Shown here: positions 1 to 5,518 of the stretch, one piece after another
Position numbering within the stretch: position 1 is the stretch's first letter
Layout of the letters: each line of letters opens with the position of its first letter
From: Chthoniobacterales bacterium
GTDB lineage: Bacteria > Verrucomicrobiota > Verrucomicrobiia > Chthoniobacterales > UBA10450
DNA length: 6,910 nucleotides
Direction: 5' to 3'
Assembly: GCA_013694945.1 (NCBI GenBank)
Contig: JACDBM010000243.1
Coordinates: forward strand, 1-6,910
Notes under the pieces: generated by a model
Seen by the model: only the letters and a program-made list of their open reading frames with translations
Told to the model about the DNA's origin: nothing
Databases searched by the model: none
Made by a program: the position numbers and the translations under genes

Positions 1-324
1 GATCTCATCGAGCCGATGCAGGGGCACGCCATGGCGATGTTCAGAGACAGCATGGAGGCTTACATCCGCGAGGACGTGCAACTCGCGCTCGCGCTCAAGC
101 CTCGCGACAAGGTGCTCGACGAGATGAACGCGAACGCCAGCCGCCGGCTCATCGAGCGAATGGCACAAGATCCCGAGCAACTGCGCGGTTATTTAAACTT
201 AATGTTCATCGCACGCCATCTGGAGCGTGTGGGCGATCACGCCACGAACATCGCCGAAGATGCGGTCTACGCCGCAGCCGCGGAAGACATCCGGCATCAG
301 CCTTCCGCACCCGGCCGGGCTTAA
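1..324 (+). CDS. phoU: Phosphate transport regulator PhoU, C-terminal part (5' end outside window)
   Basis: About 107 codons are open from the first base and end in TAA. PhoU is a cytoplasmic all-helical protein that links the Pst transporter to the PhoR/PhoB two-component system and damps the Pho response when phosphate is plentiful. The visible part matches the second PhoU repeat: a helix with a conserved basic and acidic pattern, then the family's metal-binding signature, seen as ARHLERVGDHATNIAEDAVY at about residues 70-89 of the visible part. The usual length is 220-240 residues, so roughly the first half is missing. An ATG at 16 is internal to the domain and is not taken as the start. 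The gene is followed by an intrinsic terminator at 402-423, so it is the last gene of its unit. By family habit pstSCAB or phoB/phoR may lie upstream, but that is inference. Confidence 0.93.
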   Translation, partial: DLIEPMQGHAMAMFRDSMEAYIREDVQLALALKPRDKVLDEMNANASRRLIERMAQDPEQLRGYLNLMFIARHLERVGDHATNIAEDAVYAAAAEDIRHQPSAPGRA

Positions 325-370
325 GCTCAATTCACTTCCCCGCGCCCGAGTTCGGCCTTGGGACATTCAT

Positions 371-1339
371 TTAGCTCGTCGGGTATTGGCCGTTCATCGC
401 TCCCGCAAAACGCGGGTTTTTTTGCGCGAGTGAGATCGTGCCCGCCTGCTGCTCTTCCCAACCCGCCAGGCGCCGGGAGATGCGTTTGCCGAAATCCGTC
501 ACCCGCTCGGCATAAAACTTTTCCGCGAGCGTGGCAGCTCTCAGCTGCAGTTCCTTTTCGCGCAGCCCGATCAGCTCGAAAAAAGCACGAGCAGTGGAGC
601 GCTCTTCCGCGCCAGTCTCCAGCTTTCGCAACCGCTCACCAAGAAACGCCAGATCGTGGGCGTTTCCCAGGTGCTCGGAAAGAATCTTCAGTGCCTCGAC
701 GTGCGGTTCCAAGAAAGGCCGGTCGATCGGGGCGAGAAGGCAAAGTTGATAGGTCAGTTCCTTCGCCGCCTTGCGAAAGATGTGAAAGTTTTCAGCGGTG
801 GGCCTATCCAGCGCCTCCCGCAGAGCCTGCACTCCGTTGTCATAGGTCTGCTGCACCACCCAACGGACTTGCTTACAGTTGAGTTCCTCCGTGTTCCAAT
901 CTCCAATGCGGATGCGAAGCCGCCGCAAGCGCTGTGCTACTTCGCCCTGCCAATCGCCGGAGGCAGCGAGAAAGCTCTCCAGCTCAAAGCCAAGCAAGGT
1001 CTCCGTCTCGTCCAGCACATGGTCCTTCTCCAGGTGAAACGTCGCCATGAGTTGGCGGACGGTGTGAAAGCGGACCTCCGCGTCACGCATTTCCGAAAGG
1101 AGTTTCGCCACCTTTTTCAGCTTCTTCTCCATGGACGCGAACTTTTTCTCGCCCACCACTGGCGAGAGGAGGCGCAACGCGGCACGCGCTTTCTTTAAAT
1201 GTTTCCGCGTCTGGTGAACGGGCGATAGTTCGCCATCGGCCGGGCGCTGGCTCCATTCAATCGCGCGTGCAATCTCCCGGCGGCAACTTCTGCGTGCCCC
1301 ACGGCCAAAAGTTTCGCCGGTTCGTAGTTCGTAGCTCAT
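371..1339 (-). CDS. Stand-alone CHAD-domain protein (polyphosphate-associated family)
   Basis: This is a 322-residue all-helical, strongly basic protein. The CHAD family (conserved histidine alpha-helical domain) forms two four-helix bundles with a basic central groove. Characterised members bind inorganic polyphosphate and locate to polyphosphate granules. Visible hallmarks are the histidine and basic helix VHQTRKHLKKARAALRLL at residues 41-58, MRDAE at 84-88, and their second-half counterparts: a FHIFRKAAKELTY helix near 185-197 and LGNAHDLAFL near 224-233. There is no N-terminal CYTH triphosphatase domain, so an enzymatic role is not expected. The ATG at 1339 is chosen because the protein then starts in the family's usual way (MSYELRTGE) and GAGGA lies about 10 bases upstream. 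The gene converges on phoU, and its 3' end contains the phoU terminator. A polyphosphate-binding role is family knowledge; its use in this organism is inferred from the phosphate neighbours. Confidence 0.88.
   Translation of the reverse strand: MSYELRTGETFGRGARRSCRREIARAIEWSQRPADGELSPVHQTRKHLKKARAALRLLSPVVGEKKFASMEKKLKKVAKLLSEMRDAEVRFHTVRQLMATFHLEKDHVLDETETLLGFELESFLAASGDWQGEVAQRLRRLRIRIGDWNTEELNCKQVRWVVQQTYDNGVQALREALDRPTAENFHIFRKAAKELTYQLCLLAPIDRPFLEPHVEALKILSEHLGNAHDLAFLGERLRKLETGAEERSTARAFFELIGLREKELQLRAATLAEKFYAERVTDFGKRISRRLAGWEEQQAGTISLAQKNPRFAGAMNGQYPTS
402..423 (+). terminator. Rho-independent terminator of the phoU unit
   Basis: A perfect 5-bp GC stem (CCCGC at 402-406, GCGGG at 412-416) with an AAAAC loop is followed directly by seven Ts (417-423). 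It lies 78 bases after the phoU stop codon and faces the right way to end phoU transcription. On the minus strand no T-run follows the stem, so it should not stop transcription of the convergent CHAD gene. It lies wholly inside that gene's last 17 codons. Confidence 0.8.
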
Positions 1340-1366
1340 CAGTTCATCTTCCTCAGCCGCGAGGAG

Positions 1367-1395
1367 ATTTTCTGATGGTTAAGGAGCGCTCGCAA
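1367..1395 (-). promoter_or_regulatory. Candidate sigma-70-type promoter for the CHAD gene
   Basis: On the minus strand TTGCGA (1395-1390, 4 of 6 matches to TTGACA) and GAAAAT (1372-1367, 4 of 6 to TATAAT) are separated by exactly 17 bases. Transcription would start near 1360, giving a leader of about 20 bases that still contains the GAGGA ribosome site. The matches are moderate and such pairs occur by chance. Confidence 0.25.
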
Positions 1396-1512
1396 GGCGC
1401 ACTTAGTAGGCCCTTGCGTGACTGCCCGTGAAAGAATTGGAAAGTGCGCTAACCAGCGTCAGGCGCCCGCCGGGCAACATCAGCGCGGCAATCGAAGAGC
1501 CTCGTTCACTGA

Positions 1513-1692
1513 ACCCGCCGCGACGATGTGTCAGTCGGCCCGGACGTTTGGGAATCGAGCGGCATCATCGATCGGGAGACGCTATTCGGCGACAACTCCT
1601 GGATCTTCGACCGTCAGGCGCATCCGCGGACGATGCCCGTGTGCGAAAGTGCCGTCCGCGTTCGTGATTTTGATGAGGCGGCTGCTGCTATG
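1513..1692 (+). pseudogene. Remnant of a PhoX/DUF839-type phosphatase (C-terminal motif region)
   Basis: In the plus frame that opens after a TGA at 1510, residues VWESSGIIDRETLFG (1546-1590) are followed by DNSWIFDRQAH (1591-1623). From memory this resembles the late conserved region of the PhoX/DUF839 and phytase-like esterase families, where an E-S-S-G-I-I-D motif is followed by a G-x-W-x-x-D-x-Q-A-H strand. Nothing upstream in any frame resembles the rest of such a protein, which is normally several hundred residues, and a stop lies just before the motif. I read it as a decayed gene end, not a functional gene. The same frame stays open to 2100 only because it runs antisense through pstS. 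PhoX enzymes are secreted alkaline phosphatases often under Pho control, so the place fits. The family assignment is from motif memory alone and the boundaries are approximate. Confidence 0.42.
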
Positions 1693-1737
1693 AACACACC
1701 AGCTGAGCCACCACCGCTAAAGAAACTCGATATGAAA

Positions 1738-2574
1738 CTACTTTATTTCCCCCACACCGACGAAGCCGACGCGGTCCACGATCTTCTGCCCGGTGTCGCT
1801 GAGGGTGAAATCGATGAATTCTTTCGTCACGCCCTGCGGCTCGCCGTTCGTGTAGTAGAAGGTAGGCCGGGCGTATGGCCATTGTTTGTTGCGCACCGCG
1901 TCGCCCGAGGGAGTGGCGCCATCGACCGAGACTACTTTGGTGCCAGGCGCGTTCATGTAAGCCAGCCCCACATAGCCGACGCCGTTTGCATTCTTGCCCA
2001 CCTCGGCCGCGATCTGTTCGTGGCCAGCCATTTTTTGAGCGCTCGGCGCATAGTCGCGCTTGTTCATGGCGAGCTCTTTCCAATCCGAATACGTGCCTGA
2101 GGAAGTGTTGCGGGTGTAGACCGAAATCTTGCCGCCCTTTCCGCCGACTGCACTCCAATCGGACACCTCGCCGGTAAAGATCTGTTCGATCTGCTTTTTG
2201 GTCAGGTTCGTAACGGGATTAGCCTCATTAACAATCACGCCAACGCCGTCATACGCCACCGTAGTCGGCTTAATTTCCACGTTCTTGGCTTTGGCCGCGG
2301 CGATCTCTGCTGGCTTGGCCTCGCGGCTCGACATTCCGATCTGCGCGGTGCCGTCGATGATGGCGGCGATACCGGTGGTCGAACCTTCTGCCGCGATGTC
2401 GAAGGTAGTCCCGGAGTTTTGCGCTTTGAACTCTTCCGCGAGCTGCGGCACGAGTTTAGCGCCGAGAGTATCGGAGCCTTTGATGACGAGACGATCAGCG
2501 CGAGCTGAGCCGATCAGACTGCTACCGAGGGCAAAGACGATACAGGTCCGTTTCAGCATCATATTGGTTTTCAT
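1738..2574 (-). CDS. pstS: Periplasmic phosphate-binding protein of the PstS family
   Basis: This 278-residue protein has a Sec signal peptide: a basic start (MLKR), a hydrophobic core at residues 10-22, and probable cleavage after ARA at 24-26. There is no lipobox, so it should be soluble in the periplasm. PstS delivers phosphate to the PstCA-PstB ABC importer. The PBP-like type II fold is supported by IKGSDTLGAKLVP (31-43), EGSTTG (63-68) and IGMSSRE (79-85), which form the phosphate-binding loops. Further support comes from DGVGVIVN (109-116), LTKKQIEQIFTGEVSDW (124-140) and RNTSSGT (155-161). Its length suits the short PstS type. No pstC, pstA or pstB follows, so it stands alone here. The start lacks a good Shine-Dalgarno sequence, and ATG codons 5 and 6 (2562, 2559) are alternatives that keep the signal peptide. 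The upstream phased repeats suggest phosphate-starvation control. Confidence 0.92.
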   Translation of the reverse strand: MKTNMMLKRTCIVFALGSSLIGSARADRLVIKGSDTLGAKLVPQLAEEFKAQNSGTTFDIAAEGSTTGIAAIIDGTAQIGMSSREAKPAEIAAAKAKNVEIKPTTVAYDGVGVIVNEANPVTNLTKKQIEQIFTGEVSDWSAVGGKGGKISVYTRNTSSGTYSDWKELAMNKRDYAPSAQKMAGHEQIAAEVGKNANGVGYVGLAYMNAPGTKVVSVDGATPSGDAVRNKQWPYARPTFYYTNGEPQGVTKEFIDFTLSDTGQKIVDRVGFVGVGEIK

Positions 2575-2581
2575 AGGGCGA

Positions 2582-2587
2582 AACCTA
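2582..2587 (-). promoter_or_regulatory. pstS: Possible -10 element of the pstS promoter
   Basis: TAGGTT on the minus strand matches TATAAT in only 3 of 6 positions. It begins exactly 10 bases beyond the last Pho-box-like half-site, the distance seen at PhoB-dependent promoters where the box replaces the -35. A transcript from it would start at or very near the annotated ATG (2574). Confidence 0.3.
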
Positions 2588-2597
2588 GGTCGCGACT

Positions 2598-2637
2598 GTG
2601 ACGAATCTGTGGCGAGAAGGTGACAATCGCGTGAATC
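2598..2637 (-). promoter_or_regulatory. Pho-box-like array: four half-sites in 11-bp phase upstream of pstS
   Basis: Read on the minus strand towards pstS, the half-sites are GATTCAC (2637-2631), TTGTCAC (2626-2620), TCGCCAC (2615-2609) and TCGTCAC (2604-2598). They are separated by 4-base spacers, so the period is exactly 11 bp. The PhoB box of enteric bacteria consists of direct repeats of about (C/T)TGTCA(C/T) with the same 7+4 layout. The four copies match that half-site in 4, 7, 5 and 6 of 7 positions. Two head-to-tail PhoB dimers would fit. The nearest edge is 23 bases from the pstS start codon. PhoB control is inferred from layout and neighbours. Confidence 0.62.
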
Positions 2638-2709
2638 CGAGAAGGAATTTGGCGGGTGTGAGCTTGTCGCACGCGCTTTTCAGACAAGAGGCACGCGTCC
2701 GAACTTTAC

Positions 2710-2721
2710 CGAAACGTTTCG
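2710..2721. repeat. Perfect 12-bp palindrome CGAAACGTTTCG
   Basis: The site is fully self-complementary and lies about 135 bases before the DUF47 start codon. Its centre, GAAACGTTTC, resembles operators of LacI/GalR-type repressors, which share a central CG in a symmetric AT-flanked core. No such regulator is encoded in the window, so the binding protein, if any, is unknown. Confidence 0.35.
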
Positions 2722-2854
2722 CTTACCCGGGAACATACGTGTCACGAGACAGAGCGCCGTCGCAACAGGAGCGGCCTCCTTTCGACTTGGCGAGCGCTCC
2801 AATCGAAATCATGATCTCTGGCCCGGCCGATTACGGTCAAGGAAAGGGATTCTC

Positions 2855-3493
2855 ATGTTCTCGATTCGGAAGTTCCTCGGGCACGACGAAAAATTTTTCG
2901 ATTTGCTGGAAGCCAGCGCGCAGCAGGCGGACAGCAGCGTCCATCATCTGGTGGCGTTGCTCGCGAAATTGGAGCACCACGATTCCCTGCAAAGCATGGA
3001 GGAGTTCGTGGATAGCCGGCGCAAAGATAAACAAATCACCCAGGAGCTGACCGAGCAGCTCTGCAAGACCTTCGTCACACCGCTCGAACGGGAAGATATC
3101 CAGGCGTTGGCGGCGGCGCTCTACAAAATTCCGAAGACGGTGGAGAAGATCGGCGAGCGCATTCTAATCTGCCCGGGCGATCTCCGGGCGGAGCACTTCG
3201 AGAAACACGTCCAGTTACTCGACAAGGCGGCGGAGGAGGTTCTTTCGATGGTGAAAGAACTGCGCAAAGGGACTGACGCTGCCAGGACGCGCGAGCAAAA
3301 TGCGCGGCTCCAGACGATCGAAGGAGACGCCGACGAACTCGAGCTCGATCTCCTGCGGGACCTGTATCAGGGGGATTACGACGCGAAGCAGATTATTTTC
3401 CTGCGGGACATCTACAGCCTCCTTGAGAAGGTGATCGACCGCTGCCGGGATGCGGGGAACATCATCCTCCAGATCGTGCTGAAGTACGCCTGA
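2855..3493 (+). CDS. DUF47 (PhoU-like) protein, accessory to the PiT transporter
   Basis: This 212-residue cytoplasmic all-helical protein belongs to the DUF47/UPF0111 family, distant relatives of PhoU that are almost always encoded just before a pit gene. They are thought to modulate the transporter, possibly through phosphate or metal binding. Visible features are the typical N-terminus MFSIRKFLGHDEKFFDLLE, a central KIPKTVEKIGERI helix (about 89-101) and the C-terminal signature near 181-206, with FLRDIYSLLEKVIDRCRDAG. The last part resembles the E-x-x-x-D metal signature of PhoU. The length is normal for the family. The ATG is well supported by a purine-rich AAGGAAAGGGA site 7-17 bases upstream, the best ribosome site in the window. 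The pit gene follows after 23 bases, so the two should form an operon. Confidence 0.92.
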   Translation: MFSIRKFLGHDEKFFDLLEASAQQADSSVHHLVALLAKLEHHDSLQSMEEFVDSRRKDKQITQELTEQLCKTFVTPLEREDIQALAAALYKIPKTVEKIGERILICPGDLRAEHFEKHVQLLDKAAEEVLSMVKELRKGTDAARTREQNARLQTIEGDADELELDLLRDLYQGDYDAKQIIFLRDIYSLLEKVIDRCRDAGNIILQIVLKYA

Positions 3494-3516
3494 TTCCCGC
3501 GGTCACCCATTTCGGT

Positions 3517-4551
3517 ATGATTCTGTTCGTCCTCGTGGTGCTCGCCGCGCTCGCGTTCGAGTACATCAACGGCTTCCACGATGCCGCCAATGCCATCGCG
3601 ACGGTTGTGTCCACGAAGGTGCTGACGCCGCGTCAGGCCATTGCTCTTGCCGCCGTTTTCAATCTCACGGGCGCACTCATGGGCACCGCCGTCGCCTCCA
3701 CGATCGGCAAAGGGATGGTCGATCCGAAAGTCGTCACGATGCCGGCAATTCTCTGCGCTTTACTCGGGGCGATCGCGTGGAATCTGCTCACGTGGTGGCT
3801 TGGGCTGCCGTCGAGCTCGAGCCATGCGCTTATCGGTGGGTTGTGCGGGGCGGCGGTCGCGACGGCGCGCGGCGACTGGTCGGTGCTGAAATGGAATAGC
3901 GGTCTGCTGCCCAAGGTCGTTATCCCAATGGTCACCTCGCCGATTGTCGGCTTTCTCGTCGGTGCGTTGCTGATGTTTTCGCTTCTCGCTCTGCTGCGCA
4001 AGTCCACGCCCCACATTGTGCATTCGCTCTTCGGCAAGCTGCAGTTGGTGAGCGCGGCCTGGATGGCGCACAGCCACGGCACGAACGACGCGCAGAAAAC
4101 GATGGGCATCATCGCGCTGGCCCTTTTCACCGCGACCGCGGACGGTGCTTTCGCCAGTCTGCCGTCCACCTTTGATTTTCTTAGGACGCCGGATTTTACA
4201 GTCGCGGCCTGGGTCGTGGTGATCTGCGCGTTGACGATGGCGGCAGGCACCGCGGCCGGCGGCTGGCGGATCATCCGCACGCTCGGGCATAAGATGGTGA
4301 AATTGCAGCCGGTACACGGCTTTGCCGCGGAAACGACCGCCGCCCTGATCATCCACGCAGCCAGTTCCCACGGCATTCCGCTTTCCACCACGCACGTGAT
4401 CTCGACCTCCATCATGGGCGTGGGAGCAGCCAAGCGTTTCAGCGCGGTCAAGTGGGGCGTCGTGGAGCGAATCGTCTGGGCCTGGGTGTTGACTCTGCCC
4501 GTGACGGCTTTGATCGGCTACATTCTCGCGCGGGCTGCAGCGGCTTTTTGA
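3517..4551 (+). CDS. pit: Inorganic phosphate transporter, PiT family
   Basis: This 344-residue inner-membrane protein of mostly hydrophobic helices belongs to PiT (PF01384). The family imports phosphate, usually as a metal-phosphate complex, with protons or sodium and without ATP. Both inverted-repeat signatures are present: NGFHDAANAIATVVSTK at 18-34 and MAHSHGTNDAQKTMG at 183-197. The partner loops LPSSSSHALIGG (97-108) and GIPLSTTHVISTSIMG (286-301) are also present. The first signature has His where many homologues have Asn (GFND), a common variant. It is shorter than E. coli PitA (about 500 residues), mainly because the central cytoplasmic loop is short, and matches the compact bacterial form. 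There is no good Shine-Dalgarno site before the ATG, so translation may rely on coupling with the DUF47 gene 23 bases upstream. Confidence 0.95.
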   Translation: MILFVLVVLAALAFEYINGFHDAANAIATVVSTKVLTPRQAIALAAVFNLTGALMGTAVASTIGKGMVDPKVVTMPAILCALLGAIAWNLLTWWLGLPSSSSHALIGGLCGAAVATARGDWSVLKWNSGLLPKVVIPMVTSPIVGFLVGALLMFSLLALLRKSTPHIVHSLFGKLQLVSAAWMAHSHGTNDAQKTMGIIALALFTATADGAFASLPSTFDFLRTPDFTVAAWVVVICALTMAAGTAAGGWRIIRTLGHKMVKLQPVHGFAAETTAALIIHAASSHGIPLSTTHVISTSIMGVGAAKRFSAVKWGVVERIVWAWVLTLPVTALIGYILARAAAAF

Positions 4552-4621
4552 CCCCGGCCTCGCATTTGCGCGATCAAGACATTCAGAATCGGGCAACCGC
4601 GCAGGCGCGATTCCCAGAGGG

Positions 4622-5518
4622 ATGATCGTGATCTTGAACCGGGCCGCGGGCACCCCTGGCGGGGAGGATGAAGAAAGCAACGCGAACATCACCGCGGCTT
4701 TTGCGGCGCACGGCGCAGAGATACGCATCGTTCAGCCGGATGAAAGCACGGATCTCGCGGCGTTGGCTCAAGCGGCGGCTGGTGACGCTGAGCGGGTAGT
4801 CGTGGCGGGCGGTGGCGATGGGACGGTCAGTGCAGTCGCTGCCGCGCTCGCGGGTAGCGGCAAAACGCTGGGAGTGCTGCCGCTCGGCACGTTGAATCAT
4901 TTCGCAAAAGATCTCCGCATTCCCCTCGACTTACCCGCGGCGGTGGAAACCATTGTGCGTGGACGCACGGCGGAGATTGATCTCGGGGAAGTGAACGGAC
5001 GCCGCTTTATCAATAACTCCAGCCTCGGCCTGTATCCCGGCATCGTCGCCAGCCGGGAAGCGCAACAGGACCGGCTGGCGCGCGGCAAATGGAGCGCCTT
5101 TTTCTGGTCGACCCTGCGAGCCTTCCGGCATTTTCCCTTCCTCAACCTGCGCATCACTGTGGAAGGGAAACAGGTCGTGCGACGGACCGCGTTTCTGTTC
5201 GTCGGGAACAACGAATATCAGATGGCGGGCTTTAAACTTGGCGGCCGCAGCTGCATCAACGCCAGCAAGCTCGGATTATATCTGACCCATCGGACTGGTC
5301 GGTTTGGCCTTTTCCGGCTCGCCTTTCGCGCGCTCATCGGGCGCTTGGAACAAGCCGAGGATTTTGAATCGTTCTGCGTCGAAGAAGCGACGATTGAAAC
5401 GCGTCGGCCCAGTTTGCTCGTCGCCATAGACGGCGAAGTAACGAGAATGGAAACGCCACTGCATTATCGCGTTTGTCCCGCTGCGCTGCGTGTGCTCGTT
5501 CCTCAAAGCTCGGATTAA
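4622..5518 (+). CDS. Diacylglycerol/sphingoid-type lipid kinase (DAGK catalytic family)
   Basis: This 298-residue protein has the DAGK_cat/LCB5-YegS fold and probably transfers ATP phosphate to a membrane lipid such as diacylglycerol. Key motifs are the N-terminal strand VILNRAAGT (3-11), the nucleotide-binding loop GGGDGTV (63-69), LPLGTLNHFAKDL (86-98) and the C-terminal VAIDGE (267-272), a conserved acidic site. No transmembrane segment is obvious, so it should be cytosolic and act at the membrane face. An AGAGGG ribosome site (4616-4621) touches the ATG. The GTG at 4628, two codons later with 6-base spacing, may be the real start, and no start codon exists further upstream back to the end of pit. 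The gene overlaps the phosphoesterase gene by one base (TAATG). The exact lipid substrate cannot be told from sequence. Confidence 0.9.
   Translation: MIVILNRAAGTPGGEDEESNANITAAFAAHGAEIRIVQPDESTDLAALAQAAAGDAERVVVAGGGDGTVSAVAAALAGSGKTLGVLPLGTLNHFAKDLRIPLDLPAAVETIVRGRTAEIDLGEVNGRRFINNSSLGLYPGIVASREAQQDRLARGKWSAFFWSTLRAFRHFPFLNLRITVEGKQVVRRTAFLFVGNNEYQMAGFKLGGRSCINASKLGLYLTHRTGRFGLFRLAFRALIGRLEQAEDFESFCVEEATIETRRPSLLVAIDGEVTRMETPLHYRVCPAALRVLVPQSSD

Larger units (their letters stand above)
1340..1737. other. 398-bp gap between the CHAD and pstS genes
   Basis: No intact gene is convincing here. The part next to the CHAD gene (1340-1395) holds its ribosome site and a possible promoter. The stretch 1396-1512 shows nothing I recognise: its open frames lack a family motif and are rich in Arg and Pro, as expected for spurious frames in GC-rich DNA. 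The part 1513-1692 carries the phosphatase-like remnant listed separately. I found no convincing hairpin with a T-run behind pstS (1690-1737, minus strand). Confidence 0.6.
2575..2854. promoter_or_regulatory. Divergent control region between pstS and the DUF47-pit operon
   Basis: This 280-bp region drives pstS leftward and the DUF47-pit pair rightward. The pstS-proximal third holds the four-fold Pho-box-like array and a possible -10. The remainder has a perfect palindrome at 2710-2721, an isolated TGTCAC half-site near 2740, and a small hairpin (AGGAG 2767-2771, CTCCT 2776-2780). I could not point to a convincing -35/-10 pair for the rightward operon. Open frames crossing this region show no family features and are not called. 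Confidence 0.6.

Noticed and set aside
656..1198. A 180-codon plus-strand frame inside the CHAD gene
   Set aside because: The minus-strand CHAD protein has conserved motifs throughout; the plus frame shows none and has no ribosome site.
1528..2100. A 190-codon plus-strand open frame as one intact gene
   Set aside because: Only the first 55 or so residues resemble a protein family. The rest runs antisense to pstS, which is clearly real, and no ribosome site precedes the GTG.
2767..2780. Hairpin AGGAG-CGGC-CTCCT in the DUF47 leader as a riboswitch or attenuator
   Set aside because: It has only five base pairs, is followed by two Ts, and lies 75 bases from the start codon with its own better ribosome site, so no regulatory fold can be argued.
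4535..4551. GC-rich stretch followed by five Ts at the end of pit as an intrinsic terminator
   Set aside because: GCTGCAGC is self-complementary without a loop, and no stem sits next to the T-run.
4586..4613. Inverted repeat GAATCG...CGATTC between pit and the lipid kinase gene as a terminator
   Set aside because: The stem is 6 bp with a 16-base loop and no T-run follows, so it is not a convincing terminator.
3633..4728. Long minus-strand open frames antisense to pit
   Set aside because: They have the Arg, Ala and Pro bias of shadow frames in GC-rich DNA and no family motif, while the plus strand has unmistakable PiT signatures.
5473..5517. Upstream GTG start for the metallophosphoesterase
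   Set aside because: The added 15 residues are unlike the family N-terminus, and the ATG at 5518 overlaps the upstream stop codon and starts right at the first metal motif.
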